From: Periplaneta americana
Taxonomy: Eukaryota > Arthropoda > Insecta > Blattodea > Blattidae
Direction of reading: 5' to 3'
Assembly: GCF_040183065.1 (NCBI RefSeq)
Contig: NC_091120.1
Location: 72,814,708 to 72,878,707 of the forward strand
DNA length: 64,000 nt
The position numbers were made by a program, and so were the translations under genes. Shown one piece after another: positions 1-10,380 of this stretch; the first letter of the stretch is position 1, and each line of letters opens with the position of its first letter. A model generated the notes under the pieces. The model ran no database searches. It saw only the letters and a program-made list of their open reading frames with translations, and was not told where the DNA came from.

Positions 1-719
1 AATTTCGTGAAATTCTTCCGGGAGACGGAAATATTAAAGATAAAAACCCTAAATAAGACCAGAATATTAGGTTACTAACGAGAAGACTTTGGATAGCATT
101 GGCTTTCGATTGGAAATTTTTCCTATAAAATCGTTTCAAAGCGTCTCGCATCCGACAGATGTTTCATATGATTTTGTGCTTAGGGCTAAAAAATTATTAA
201 CGTCAAATCCATATAAAATTTGTTGCGACACACGAAACAACCTAGTGATCCTGAATAGTAGTTAATTACGTACAATACGTTATGGAATCTGTTGTGTTTC
301 ATTAACGAAAATGAAATACCTGCGTTGTCAGCATGTACTAGTTTGTCTATCAATAGCACATATTTCGCGTAGCGGTCGATTGTTGAATGAATCACCGAGT
401 AGGCCTACTCTTTTATGATAGCCTACATTTTACTCATTTCGAAAGAATTCACTTCTTCATCATGTTGTATTTCCAAAAGGTTATATCTGCAGTGCTTGGG
501 AAAAGTGGCATAAGTTAGGTTCCACAAACATTTTTTATAAATTTATTGACAACTTACGGAACATCTGCTCGCTTGGGAAAACAGACATAAGTATTTCTCC
601 CATTACAATAATTAATACAGAAGAAAATCAAATCGACATAAACCAGTGTGAAGAAGTTTTTTCCTTCTGTAAAATTAACATTTTTGACTTGTACCACTTT
701 TCCCGAGCACTACAGATAT
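1..719. other. No recognised feature
   Basis: AT-rich non-coding sequence. Only a 69-codon chance ORF is open (minus strand, 186-395). I see no repeat family shared with the rest of the window and no splice-bounded exon. Confidence 0.6.
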
Positions 720-1450
720 ATTATACTCATAGATTAAATTAGCTACAGTGAGCCGAGCTCGACGCATCAGTCAATCATCTAATAGACCATCTCGCCGACA
801 GAGTTCATTTCATCTTTGTATTGCCACTAGCGCCATCTTTTTCTCCTATTTTCTTACCAAAATTCCTATTGGCTGGCTAGCAGTTTAAAACAAATGCCGG
901 AGAGAGAACCGAGTTTTCTTGTTTATCCTCAGTAGCGGAGCAATTAAGTCTCGTGCTCACTTTCGACGTGCAAGGTCGCTTCGAGAAACGTTGGATCAGT
1001 TAGATTCACTCGGGAGCTATATGTCGGCTGGTTACTTATATTTAGCAAGTTTACATCGACTTTGTGATTCTATCCTCTACAATTAACTTTGGTTATGTAT
1101 GCAGTCGAAATGTTTAAGGTTTTATTCAATGCATTATGGCGTAGTTAATTTGCAGTACGAGCTGGTTCGGTATTTGTCATATTTAATTACGATATATTTG
1201 TCATATTGTTAATGAGAATATCCGCGAGTGGTAATATCTTGGTTTATGTATTCGATATTGCGGCATTTTAGTTTGTAGGGTCATGTCGCGTTGGTACATA
1301 TTATGATACAGGAAGTGAAGCGATTTGAGGATTTGATTTGCGTGAGTATTGAGATACGGAGTTGTTGCGTACTTACGTTGTCTTCAAAATTTTCCGAGAT
1401 AGCCCCGTCGGAATTGTGATAGATGGTGATTATTATATTGTGGAAAAGGT
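720..1450 (+). promoter_or_regulatory. Possible promoter / 5' non-coding exon region
   Basis: This stretch is richer in CpG and G+C than its surroundings. It holds two arthropod-like initiator matches, TCAGT near 931 and 997, inside a block (about 900-1020) that looks like a 5' UTR. It lies upstream of gene A on the same strand, so it could be that gene's promoter. No TATA box or coding start is clear and no splice donor can be chosen confidently. It could equally be the 5' end of a retroelement. Confidence 0.2.
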
Positions 1451-1462
1451 TGGACCGTATTA

Positions 1463-1595
1463 ATGTTATTTGCTGCTTCTTTTATTTTGTCTATTTGCAA
1501 ATTGAGCATTGCCATTCTACATTATTCAGTTTACAAATCCGAGTGTATTGCGATCTTAGTGTATTTACGTGGCTACGCGGATTCTAAGATCAATG
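1463..1595 (+). other. Weak candidate exon of the gene A/B family
   Basis: An ATG at 1463 opens a hydrophobic reading frame that reaches a GT donor at 1596. It ends in phase 1, the same phase as the first coding exon of gene B (49186-49369). Its tail reads S-E-C-I-A-I-L, compared with A-T-C-I-A-L-L in gene B. There is no Cys-rich head, no good acceptor upstream (an in-frame stop lies just before it), and the similarity is short. It may be an alternative or decayed first exon, or chance. Confidence 0.15.
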
Positions 1596-1609
1596 GTATA
1601 CATATATAC

Positions 1610-1628
1610 TCTTCTCTCTCTCTCTCTC
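1610..1628. repeat. Short (CT)n microsatellite
   Basis: About nine perfect CT units directly after the weak candidate exon. Simple sequence, no function inferred. Confidence 0.9.
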
Positions 1629-1629
1629 G

Positions 1630-2315
1630 GCATGTTGCGTATTGTAATAGTACAGAGAATAGTACAGAGATTTGTATTCAGGAATCAGGTTTTGATTTAT
1701 TATCTGTCTATTCATCTGAAGTTTGACTGTTTTATTCTGGGTTATTTTTCTCTGTTATACAACAAGTTAATATTTGGAGCCTGTTAGCTGTCCCTTTGTG
1801 GAAATCATTGAAGTCTAATTGGGCATTTAATAAGGGTTGTGAAAACTGCTGGACATTGGACTTAAAGTTTTATATCATGTTTGAGATGTTGTGACAATGT
1901 TCCAGCGGGGAAATACTTTATAGGTTATCAACCTGCTGTTTGTGAATTTCCCGATTAGACTGAATTATGAATTTAGGAATGTATTGGAACATGCTATTGA
2001 AAGTGTTGAAGGTTCTGGACTTTACTAATGCTTGTATTTCAGATTAATTTATTATATCATTTTCCTTTCACTTAAACTCATATTTTATATTCGCTTCATC
2101 AAGTTAACTATGTATTTGTTATTTGTTAATTATATTTGTTATCATAAATCCACACTATCTATTTTGTCTAAGACTTCCACTGCGCATCTCCCGATCATCC
2201 AATGCACCATATTCCATCTGGCGAGTGACATTCCGGTGATATCTACGTCCCCTTTCAATAGTGACTAATCGTTACATTTGATACAGAAGACTAATACTGA
2301 AAACAATACTAATAC
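1630..2315. other. No recognised feature
   Basis: AT-rich, intron-like sequence with short chance ORFs only. No shared repeat or exon signal was found. Confidence 0.55.
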
Positions 2316-2392
2316 TGGCGGGCTTATGTGAGGGCAACAATGAACTTCCGGGGTTCCTTAAAAGCCATCTGTAAGTAAGTAATAAGTAATAC
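2316..2392 (+). mobile_element. 3' tail fragment of the RTE-like LINE
   Basis: The sequence matches the last codons and tail of the LINE copies at 20866-21876 and 51060-52362: the block encoding W-R-A-Y-V-R-A-A-M-N, the stop, then a GTAAGTAAG-type tail. It is extremely 5'-truncated. The GTAA-repeat tail is the family's 3' end in place of poly(A). Confidence 0.75.
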
Positions 2393-2925
2393 TGAAAACT
2401 GTGCCAATGAAAAAACAACACGCTTGACATCTGAACTCTAACAATCAAGACTGAAAATTCAGATGGTTTAAATTTCAGCCAATCAAGAACGGACGGCAAA
2501 CCGCCAAACTTCTAGGAAACAACTACCTGAAAATATACAGAATTTTTTAGTTACTGAAATTCATATCAAATTGAAATACAATATTGTTGTTTTTAGTCAA
2601 CAGTCCGAAGACAGATTGGAACCTCATAAGCCATACCAATAAGGCATCACTCATGGGGAACCTAAGCCAGGGGATAATGAGGTACGGTTTCTTTCCTCTT
2701 CCATTGCATATATCGCTGACTACTAACATATTTTAACTAATTAGACTTGAGATGTGCCCAAAGAATTGTTTTCCCTCTGACATATATCGTCAAGTGAGTT
2801 GTATTGTCTGATAATAGGCATAGATGTACATACCAGCCGGAACCTTAATCAGAGGTAAATATACACGTAATAGCCTATTATATATATTATTATTTTATTT
2901 TTTTTTTTTTAGTTTTAAGAAAGGC
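2393..2925. other. No recognised feature
   Basis: Non-coding sequence with no family match seen elsewhere in the window. Confidence 0.5.
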
Positions 2926-3105
2926 TTAAAATCTCCACGAGGAGACATCCTGGAATCCGGGGGAAGGGAAATTCCCCCCGACCATTCCCTGAATTCTTCA
3001 CTGCCCGAGAAAAACCATCCGTTGTGTCTACTTCTACAGTTCCATCATGATTTGGCCGGGAATTGAACCCCAGATTGAGGAGTAGCCACACATGTGGCTG
3101 GAATC
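2926..3105 (-). mobile_element. Possible tRNA-derived SINE relic
   Basis: Read on the minus strand, the right part contains a B-box-like stretch (GGTTCAATTCCCGGCC) as in the tRNA heads of the window's better SINEs. The remainder is a short GC-rich body next to a T-run at about 2892. No convincing A-box and no target duplication are visible, so the assignment is tentative. Confidence 0.35.
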
Positions 3106-3169
3106 AAATAGGAGAAAGTAACGGAAAGTGCTAAAGACTCTTAGCAGATTACTGTCATATGTTACACAA

Positions 3170-3830
3170 ACATGTCATGAAGAGAGCATTAGATGTGCCC
3201 AATCCCTGAACATTGTTCCGTAAATGCCTTATTTCACAAGAATGAACATTTCTTAAATGCTACAAAGATTCGTGACCTTCTGAGGAACATAGAATTTGAT
3301 ATTTGGTGTCGTCATCCACAGAAAGGGAAAGGCGTAGCTTTGTTTAAACAATATCCTGTTCCAAACAAGTGGATTTGGAAACATGCGCTCTCCAACAATG
3401 AATGGCGCAATGGCATTATAAAGGTTTGAAATCTTGCTGTAGTAAGTGCTGTGCCGGGAAGATCTCAGGACAATCGTTGTAGGCATTGCCACTACGAGAG
3501 TGAAACTCTTGCACACGTCCTGGGATCGTGTCCGCACGGCAAGCTCAGCGAAACGCTAGACAGCACCACCTACGATTAATTATAGCCACTGCCCTTAAAG
3601 ATACCGATGACAACACTTTTGAAGAAGTACACGGTCTCTCCGTCACAGGCATAGATATAATAGCATTCAAGGAATCTATAAGAACTGAATTCATTTATTG
3701 ACCCTACTGTGCGTTTCGAAACGAATAAGGAACAGCCGGCAGAAATGAATAAGGAAAAAAAAGAATATCTACAATCCCATCATTCCCTATTACCTTTCAA
3801 AACTACCGGCTAAAAAAAGCGTGAAGTAAT
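3170..3830 (+). mobile_element. R2-clade non-LTR retrotransposon, 3' fragment
   Basis: A strongly 5'-truncated non-LTR element. The decayed frames (3193-3710) encode the C-terminal end of an R2-type polyprotein: a Cys/His cluster C-x2-C-x8-H-x4-C, followed by D-I-I-A-F and D-P-T-V-R-F-E segments. This order is known from the zinc knuckle plus restriction-like endonuclease of R2/R4/NeSL-type elements, which cut and prime at specific genomic sites. A frameshift/stop at about 3427 separates the piece upstream of the knuckle from it. RT motifs are absent. The 3' UTR ends near the A-rich stretch about 3750-3830. Confidence 0.65.
3193..3702 (+). pseudogene. R2-like RT C-terminus with restriction-like endonuclease domain
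   Basis: The first open part (3193-3429) holds the region before the zinc knuckle, with F-D-I-W-C-R-H-P and W-K-H-A-L-S. The CCHC knuckle follows in another frame at about 3475-3535, then the endonuclease core, ending in a stop near 3700 after F-I-Y. The frame changes show it is dead. A full R2 ORF is over 1000 residues; about 170 remain. Confidence 0.6.
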
Positions 3831-4046
3831 AGGACTTCTAGTTCGATCAAGAATTTCTCTCTTCATGAGAAAAATTTTTAAAAGGCTTCGAATACCTACA
3901 TCTATTATTCCTATTGCAACCTTAGCTGCATTGAAAGGATCAATTCCTCTACTAAAGCATCACCTATATTCGAAATTATATTCATTAGCACTCTTTATTT
4001 TTTCGTAATCTCTCTCCCTCGCCACCTCTCCCCCCCCTCCACCCCT

Positions 4047-4052
<6 letters not shown>

Positions 4053-4085
<33 letters not shown>
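4053..4085. repeat. (CT)n microsatellite, left of hAT relic
   Basis: CT tract preceded by C-rich sequence. The hAT-like element 4086-5015 begins at its end and a second CT tract starts just beyond the element's other end, so the element inserted into one polypyrimidine tract. Confidence 0.9.
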
Positions 4086-4087
<2 letters not shown>

Positions 4088-5015
4088 CTGACCAGATTTT
4101 TTTATAGTCCACCAGGGGACATCGGCGATTTCAAGAAAAACTACAAATGCTTATCTTGTGACTCTCTGTTGAAATGTTGCAGAAAATACATGTAACAATA
4201 TATAGGTACAATAATAAAACTTTGCACACTAAATTTGTAGAGTATCTTAACTTTCCGAATTAAATGCATAAACACATGTAACTCCTATACATAATTATAG
4301 CCACTAAGAATTCAATTTCAGTACTGACACTTGCATGAAAGTCTTTCACATAATATTGTACACTCTGAACTCTAACACACATATTTCACAAGTACTTGTC
4401 TGAAGAATGTATCTTTTTTAAGAATAATGTTCCTTGCCATACAACTTCACACTAAGTTTTTCACATGAGAAATGAAAGTTTGTTTTCACTTGAAACAAAG
4501 CTTTAACTGTTTCAACTTTCATTCTTGACTTTTCGTCAGTCCAGATTGAGTTCATTGTGGAGAAGAGTCTTTCAACTGAAGAATTACTGCCTGGAAGACA
4601 TTATTTATTTATGACACTGTTTTGAGAAGATTTTTAAATGGAATGGAATTTTTTTTCAATGTTGAAAAACGTCATACCACTTTTTACCTGTTAGTTTGTC
4701 ACAAAATTCCTCATTTTTTTTAACTACTTAACGTGAACGTGAATGCTAAGATGACCAAAAACGAAGATGCTATTTTCTTCTCAAAGAGTGCAGAATATCA
4801 GTTTCATATTGTGCTACCTGGTTCTTGTGTCTGATACTGAGAACCGTTCAGAAATGAGCTTGAACAACAGTGGTTCCAGTAAAATGTTTCTGAAACAAAA
4901 CTAAAACTTCTGAGGACAAAATTAATTTCAGGGCAAAAACGGGGATATTTGCTCCCTAGCGACAGCGACTGAAAACCAGGGACTGTCCCTGGAAATCGGG
5001 GACGTCTGGTCAGCC
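4086..5015 (-). mobile_element. Degenerate hAT-superfamily transposon
   Basis: The ends are inverted repeats: GGCTGACCAGA on the left and its complement TCTGGTCAGCC on the right, with one mismatch in the next base. The minus strand encodes a recognisable hAT C-terminal dimerisation domain. CT-rich sequence on both sides hides any 8-bp target duplication. Most of the transposase is missing, so this is a non-autonomous relic. Confidence 0.7.
4418..4600 (-). pseudogene. hAT transposase C-terminal (hATC) fragment
   Basis: About 60 codons on the minus strand read L-P-G-S-N-S-S-V-E-R-L-F-S-T-M-N and then W-T-D-E-K-S-R-M, ending in a stop after K-E-H-Y-S. S-V-E-R-x-F-S-x-M-N is the signature of the hATC dimerisation domain (as in the transposase-derived ZMYM/ZBED-like proteins). 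The catalytic RNase H-like part is not recognisable upstream. Confidence 0.75.
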
Positions 5016-5029
5016 TATCCCTCCCTCCC

Positions 5030-5030
5030 C

Positions 5031-5062
<32 letters not shown>
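5030..5062. repeat. (CT)n microsatellite, right of hAT relic
   Basis: CT repeat continuing the tract interrupted by the hAT-like element at 4086-5015. Confidence 0.9.
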
Positions 5063-5874
5063 AAAACTAGCTCTGTATTTGTAGGAGTTTCATTTGTCTA
5101 AACAAAATCAATTGTTCGATGAACTTGTAAACATATCTATATGCTTAAATATTCTTTGTCCTTTGTTGCAGCTCACGAATGGTGAGAAGAATTCTAATTT
5201 TTGTCAAATCTTCAGGAGCCAATGTAATGAGTTCGAATATGTAATTTCGTTGAATATGTACAGGGACATCATTTTATTTTTACTTCAATTTTTCTTGTAC
5301 TTGAGTTTTTGAATGTATTTCATTCCCACCCTTTCGAATAGTGAAGTTCCAACAAAGGCCGCATATAGTAAACAGTACTGACTTAGTGAGTTGAAGCGGT
5401 AATTAGGAGAGGGAGAGACCGATTTAATAGCGAAGTGATATCTCCATATTTTTGTTACATGTATTCGCGGGGATGTTCTGGCGACTTGGTTAGAATTAGC
5501 TTCCCACGCAGATGTTTCGCTTCCTTTCGTCACTTGTCAGAATCGGACAGATTTACGGCCACCTTGCGCGGGGTTTTGTATATAGAGACTCGTTGAGGCG
5601 TAAAATCCTAAAGTTGGACTGGACCCGTGGGAAAGCTATTGCAAGCCCGGGATTTTTCAAAAGGACGGGTATTCTCGAAAGATCTATAAACTAATTTTAT
5701 GTTGTGGGAAGTCCAAAGTCTAAATTTAGAGATGACATATTTCGCGCCCAATGAGAAGAGATCTTGGTTCAGCTTATGAGGTCACTTTGGACCAATAGAG
5801 AATAGATTTTAGGTCGGTTAAGTGACGTAGTTGTTAACCAATAGGATAGTTAGTTTTAGCGTAGGATAGGTTTT

Positions 5875-5882
5875 TATAAATA
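5875..5882 (+). promoter_or_regulatory. TATA box of the LTR
   Basis: TATAAATA followed by a G/C-rich stretch about 15 bp on, located within the putative LTR between the purine tract and the AATAAA signal. This is where a U3 promoter should lie. Inferred from position and consensus only. Confidence 0.45.
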
Positions 5883-6565
5883 AGGGTGACGGGCGCGGAA
5901 AGGATAACTACTTCGTTTCGTGTCGACAGAACAACAACTACTTCTTTTCGTGTCGACGGCACGACATCTTTTTTTTCGTGTCGACGGCCCCACACACTGA
6001 GCTTTTTGGTGTCGGCGGCCCAACTTAATAGTCTTTCTTCCGGCGAAGACTCGATAGATAGAACTTTGTCATCGACGAGACTACTCGTCAACGTTTAGGA
6101 GCTTCGATCATAGTGTACTGGACCGAGTATTGAATTTATACTATCGGATAGAGCTTATTCAGAGCTGCCATAGAGTCGATACAGAAGTGCGACCAACGAT
6201 TGAATTACAAGTCAGCCGGAAATACATACTCTAGGGTTTACCAATTGAATACGAAAATAAACTTATAGTTTTGGAATTTACACTGCCTTTTATATAAGTA
6301 GCCGGCTTGGTATTATTCCCGACATCATCCTACACCACAACTGTACCTCGGCTACCCTGAGTGAATCTCACGCAACACCGAGCGTCGAAATAGGGTGGGC
6401 TGGCGCCCACTACTTAAAACCATAATAAATCTGCCTACCCTATTCGCGCTACTCGAAGGACGAGTGCTGACAGCCGCGGACCAGCAGGCTGATGCGAGCG
6501 AGGGCATCATCCATCGCATCGATTGATTGATCGAGGACCACGACCGAGAAGCATCCTCCCTCAAA

Positions 6566-6583
6566 TGGCGCCCAACGTGGGGC
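6566..6583 (+). other. Primer-binding site, tRNA-Lys type
   Basis: TGGCGCCCAACGTGGGGC is complementary to the 3' end (with CCA) of the insect tRNA-Lys as I recall it (ending GCCCCACGTTGGGCG plus CCA). Such an 18-nt site normally directly follows the 5' LTR of Ty3/gypsy-type elements. Here only 25 bp of element remain after it. Confidence 0.7.
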
Positions 6584-7650
6584 CTCAATAACGAACACTT
6601 CACCCTCAGAGTATAGTACGTTTCAGAAATATGTTCGCGTTTTCCAGTGATGAAAGAGGTTTCAATAATAAACCATATTTTCGCACAGGTACTGTCATCC
6701 GTTTGCCTACGTTGCATCCCGATTTCTCCCACCTGCTTCTGTTCGCCCCTTTATAAAAACTAGTGGCTGGGCTGTCTTAGCTCGTTTCTGAAACATTAAT
6801 TTCGTTTAGGAATTGGACGTTTATGTAATATTATAGAACTTTTTTTAAATGACTTAAATAAAAAGGCCTCATTAAGTAATTAACTGTTACGTGATTTTCC
6901 CCCTTTCTACGATCCTGCGACATAACCACTTGGACGGACAGTAGATAGCATATCTGACAAATCTGCGCGGGTCGGGCAGAAGTGAAGATTGAATTTACAC
7001 TACGTAAGATAGGCCTACTGTTTTATAAAGTAGGTACGGAATTATTTCAACATGAGTTACTAGTACGAAGGACGAAACTGGTAACTGGAATTAGATGCAA
7101 TAGTCTATAGTGCGATAATGTGCAAAAAAGAACTGAAGCCTGCATCGAAATGAACGGCCACCATTTTCAAAAATATGTTTAAATATCCATATTATGATTA
7201 TTTTTCAATTTAACTTCATTTTCTATATAGTACGCTAATGTCCTGTAGACAGTATAATATACACTGTATAATGAATACGTTCGAATGGATAACTCAGTTC
7301 GTGAGTAAAAATACTTACTGTTAATACTGTACTGTATTTTGATTAAACAAAAACCTAATGAAAATTATCAAACTCAAAATTGCGATATTTCCTAGTTTAC
7401 GTAAATGGATGAATTACTTTTCTTCCCTCCTATACCTAGTAAAGTGATTTTACGCGAGTATCATCGAACTCCAGTCGTGGAAGGGGATGGCAAACGGTGT
7501 TTTCGGTTCTCAACCGTTAATCCAAAGGTATAACCAGGTTAATATTAAAAATGTTAGTAAAAATAAAATGATGTCCCTGTACTTACATACTGCATGTAGT
7601 GCATAATAGGCCTAACATGTTCTTTACTTTCGGTTGTTTTTTTTTTTCAG

Positions 7651-7720
7651 ATTACAACCGTAACTGCAATGGAATTGTGTATCTATGCCTTGACGACGAT
7701 GGACTTGAGATACAGCTATG
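7651..7720 (+). CDS. Gene A, coding exon (end of TM1 / first loop), partial
   Basis: A long polypyrimidine tract and CAG (to 7650) precede 70 bp that are open in phase 0 and end in phase 1 at a GT donor (7721). The 23 codons read I-T-T-V-T-A-M-E-L-C-I-Y-A-L and end R-Y-S-Y. The corresponding part of gene B's first exon contains C-I-A-L-L and ends R-Y-Q-Y-G with the same phase-1 donor. It therefore joins precisely to 11793-11878, making Ala at the junction. The segment coding the N-terminal Cys-rich part of gene A must lie upstream and was not found. The exon sits 70 bp right of the TIR element 5261-7579. Short length is the main reason for caution. Confidence 0.5.
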
Positions 7721-9439
7721 GTATACTTGCAAGCAGGGGCGGCCCGTCCATAAGAGCTGCGGAGCGGCAGCACTCCCTGCTTTGACAGGAAAATAAAAAT
7801 AATATTTATTTTAATTTGTAGAAGAATTGTTATAGCTTTTATTGGTAAATTGCTTTATATTTCATCCGGCCGGTAATATGTACTATTATCTTATGCATAA
7901 TCTTTTTGCGCGTCGACTGTACTGGAATTGACACTGTATTCAAAGTCATCGTGGGATCTGCAGGGTGGGACAGCTCGTAAGAGGGTGTGTCTTGCACGAT
8001 CAGGGGGTAGAGAGATGAAGGGAAGCAGAGGGAAACTGCCGCTGTTTAAAACCCATATTACGCTCCAGTGGCTTGCAGAGCCATGCCACAAGGGGAGATC
8101 TTTCCTCCCCTTCCACACCGCTATTGCAATGGTGCGTCAAATGGATTCTCTATTCCCTTGAAACTTAGAGACAAAATTTTTATTTTATTTTCACATACTT
8201 ATTGTTGTAGAATCTTACCGAGTTAATATAACGAAATTAATATTCTCTTTTGCCTTATTATTACGTATATATCCAGCCTCCAGCAGAACCTAATATTTGC
8301 CTTAACTCACGATGATTGCACGAGTAGAATCTTTTGATATAGCACGTAAAATACGAAAGAGACTTCTTTTCCAGGTTTAGAAAATTGTTGACCATCAATA
8401 TATCTGAGTGTTGCTTTGGTGTGACGTCTTAATACCGTAACTTAAACAGTGAAAATTTGCAAGCATGAGTGTGTGTGAATTACAGAATATTAATTTTATT
8501 TTTCTCAACTTTCCCTTGCGGAGAAGATTGATGCAATGAAGTGAAATTAAAGGGTCGTCCGTTACCCGACTTAAATCGTACTCAAGCTTCATCCAGCCGA
8601 AATAGTGCATATATGTAAGGAAGTATAACAATGAAATTTTCGCTAAGCATTTGTGGTTACGTGGATGTGAACAAAACAAATCTGTATTTTGTTTTCCTTG
8701 CCTCCTCTTCGGTGGTGATGCTGCATGGACTATGAGTGGTGTGACACATTTAGGACATTTGCCCCTATGAAAGCAAAATGCACGAATCTTCGCAGTCTCA
8801 CCTGAAAAATGTTGTTTCATTGGCTATGTTACGCAAAACTAACACTGCTGTTCAATTAAGTAAAACGAACAGAACAAACATTCTCAAACATAATCAAGAA
8901 GTGAAAAAAAATCGTGAAATTATTTTTAAAAAATATTGATTGTATCAAATTTTGTGGCCAATATGAACTTCCCCTTAGGTGACATGATAAAACGATTCGA
9001 AGAACCCTGGTGTGTTTCGTGGGTTGCTACAGTTCGTGAGTTATCTAAACGATCCTCTCAAAAATCATTTGGAACATGCCACTGTTTAAAGATTATTCTA
9101 AGACAATTCAGAATGAACTGCTAGATTGCATGTTGAGTGTCTGCCGATCTGAAATTCAGACTGAAATCGATGGTATTAGTTTTTTTTTTTTTTTTAGCGA
9201 TTAGCAAATGATGCCACAGACAACTCCCAACTAAGTCAGGGAGATTTGGTTTTTCGATATGTAGTGCATTTATTTTTGTCCTAAACTTATTAGTAATGAT
9301 ATCAAGAACTGAAATTTGTATGTACCAAAATCTACTGCAGCTCTCCCAATCCACAAGTTCACGAGCCGCCACTACTTGCAAGTAAGTTCCATTTCAATCC
9401 CGCAATATTCGTATGGAAGTAAAAAATCCGGCCTCCTAC
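7721..9439. other. Gene A intron sequence, nothing recognised
   Basis: Non-coding apart from a 141-codon minus-strand ORF (8395-8820) with no motif that I recognise and a base composition like its surroundings, which I do not call a gene. A poly(T) run at 9180-9196 may mark an old retroposon end. Confidence 0.5.
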
Positions 9440-9715
9440 TCATTTTCCATCATCCACCTGGTGACTGAATGCTGTAAGCCATGAGGTCCGGGTCCAAATC
9501 CCGCTCTACCTTGAATTTATAACTTGTGTTGGGCAAGCCCGTGGTCCAAGTAAGACAGGAGTTTTCTCCGTGTACTACGGTTCTTCTGTGAACATCTTAC
9601 CAATTCTCTGTCACCATCCATTACGAGTGTAATATCGACCCACTCTCTGTGGTGCACTCAGGATATTCTCTAACGGACTAAGTAGTCTAGACTTCTCGGC
9701 ACCAACAACATTATG
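9440..9715 (+). mobile_element. Possible SINE relic
   Basis: Contains a B-box-like stretch (GGGTCCAAATCCCGC, about 9489) preceded by a possible tRNA-like head ending G-C-T-G-T-A-A-G-C-C. The body lacks the conserved tails of the other SINEs here. Weak assignment. Confidence 0.25.
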
Positions 9716-9775
9716 GCCTCTATTAGACTAGGCCATTGATAGCGCAACCAAGCTCATCCACCGTTGGCTTAGCAC

Positions 9776-9955
9776 AGCGGTCATCAGCATTCTGCACTCT
9801 CGGGTTAACGTCTCTAACCCGCAGGTCTCTTATAGTACCAGCGTGCACCCGTGGTTGCTGGCGGGTATGCTGTCTCCCTATCAATTCTGCACGACGAAGC
9901 CTATGTTGTTGCACTCCTTGCATTCTACCCATTTCAGCCAGTGCTGACGACCACT
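9776..9955 (+). mobile_element. 180-bp MITE family, copy 1
   Basis: It begins AGCGGTCATCAGC and ends GCTGACGACCACT, an imperfect inverted repeat. A second copy with the same ends and partly conserved interior lies at 28496-28677. No coding capacity. Target duplications are not clear. It could instead be an SINE-like unit, because the left end has a tRNA-like look. Confidence 0.5.
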
Positions 9956-10380
9956 GGCTAATAAGAGGTACTGGACTATGGTAACAGGTGGCGCTACCAA
10001 AAATAGGTGGCTTGCTTGTGGACTACCCCAGCAACAGGTCGGATAACATTTGGTGAAATCACTAATTCTTTTTTTTAACTGGAGACATATGAATTAAAGT
10101 GAAATTATAATGGTAGGCAGAAAAATGATCATGTCTTCTTGTTAATTATTGTATCAGCGCACTTTATTTGGACCAGGTACTCAGCTTTGAAGCCGTCAGA
10201 CCTGTGAACTCACAGATATTCACTTCCCCTATTAAAAGATTAAGGTTTTACTAAAATATTGACAATAATTTATTTATGGATAGAAGAAGAGCCTGGGAAA
10301 ATTAGAGGAAAGGAAGGGGGTCCGTGGCCTATTTCTTTTAGGTCTCATCCCGACGTTTGTCTAGGGATAAGACTAACTGT

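Larger units (their letters stand above)
5392..6608 (+). mobile_element. Single LTR unit of a tRNA-Lys-primed retrotransposon
   Basis: The insert is bounded by GAGT direct repeats (5388-5391, 6609-6612). The uninterrupted TIR copy at 35070-36176 carries only one GAGT at this point. It starts TG and ends CA. Inside are a purine tract (5405-5417), a TATAAATA box (5875-5882), three to four imperfect repeats of TTTCGTGTCGACGGC (about 5914-6010), an AATAAA signal (6256-6261) and a primer-binding site (6566-6583). The order PPT, LTR, PBS is the reverse of what flanks the inside of a provirus. No gag or pol is present. Confidence 0.55.
5261..7579 (+). mobile_element. TA-flanked TIR element, copy 1 (interrupted)
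   Basis: The termini CAGGGACATCATTTTATTTT and its inverted complement are flanked by TA on both sides (5259-5260, 7580-7581), suggesting a TA-inserting (Tc1/mariner-like) non-autonomous family. The same family occurs at 34165-35027, 35070-36176 and, inverted, 42635-43738, and as an internal fragment at 38857-39062. The intact size seems to be about 1.1 kb; this copy is longer because of the LTR-like unit at 5392-6608. No transposase is encoded. Confidence 0.8.

Noticed and set aside
5834-6098. Overlapping 85- and 70-codon ORFs on both strands
   Set aside because: Produced by the TTTCGTGTCGACGGC tandem repeats within the LTR-like unit.
8395-8820. 141-codon ORF on the minus strand
   Set aside because: Long for this AT-rich DNA, but no recognised motif, no splice context and a His/Leu/Lys-rich composition typical of a chance frame. 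Kept out of the gene list.
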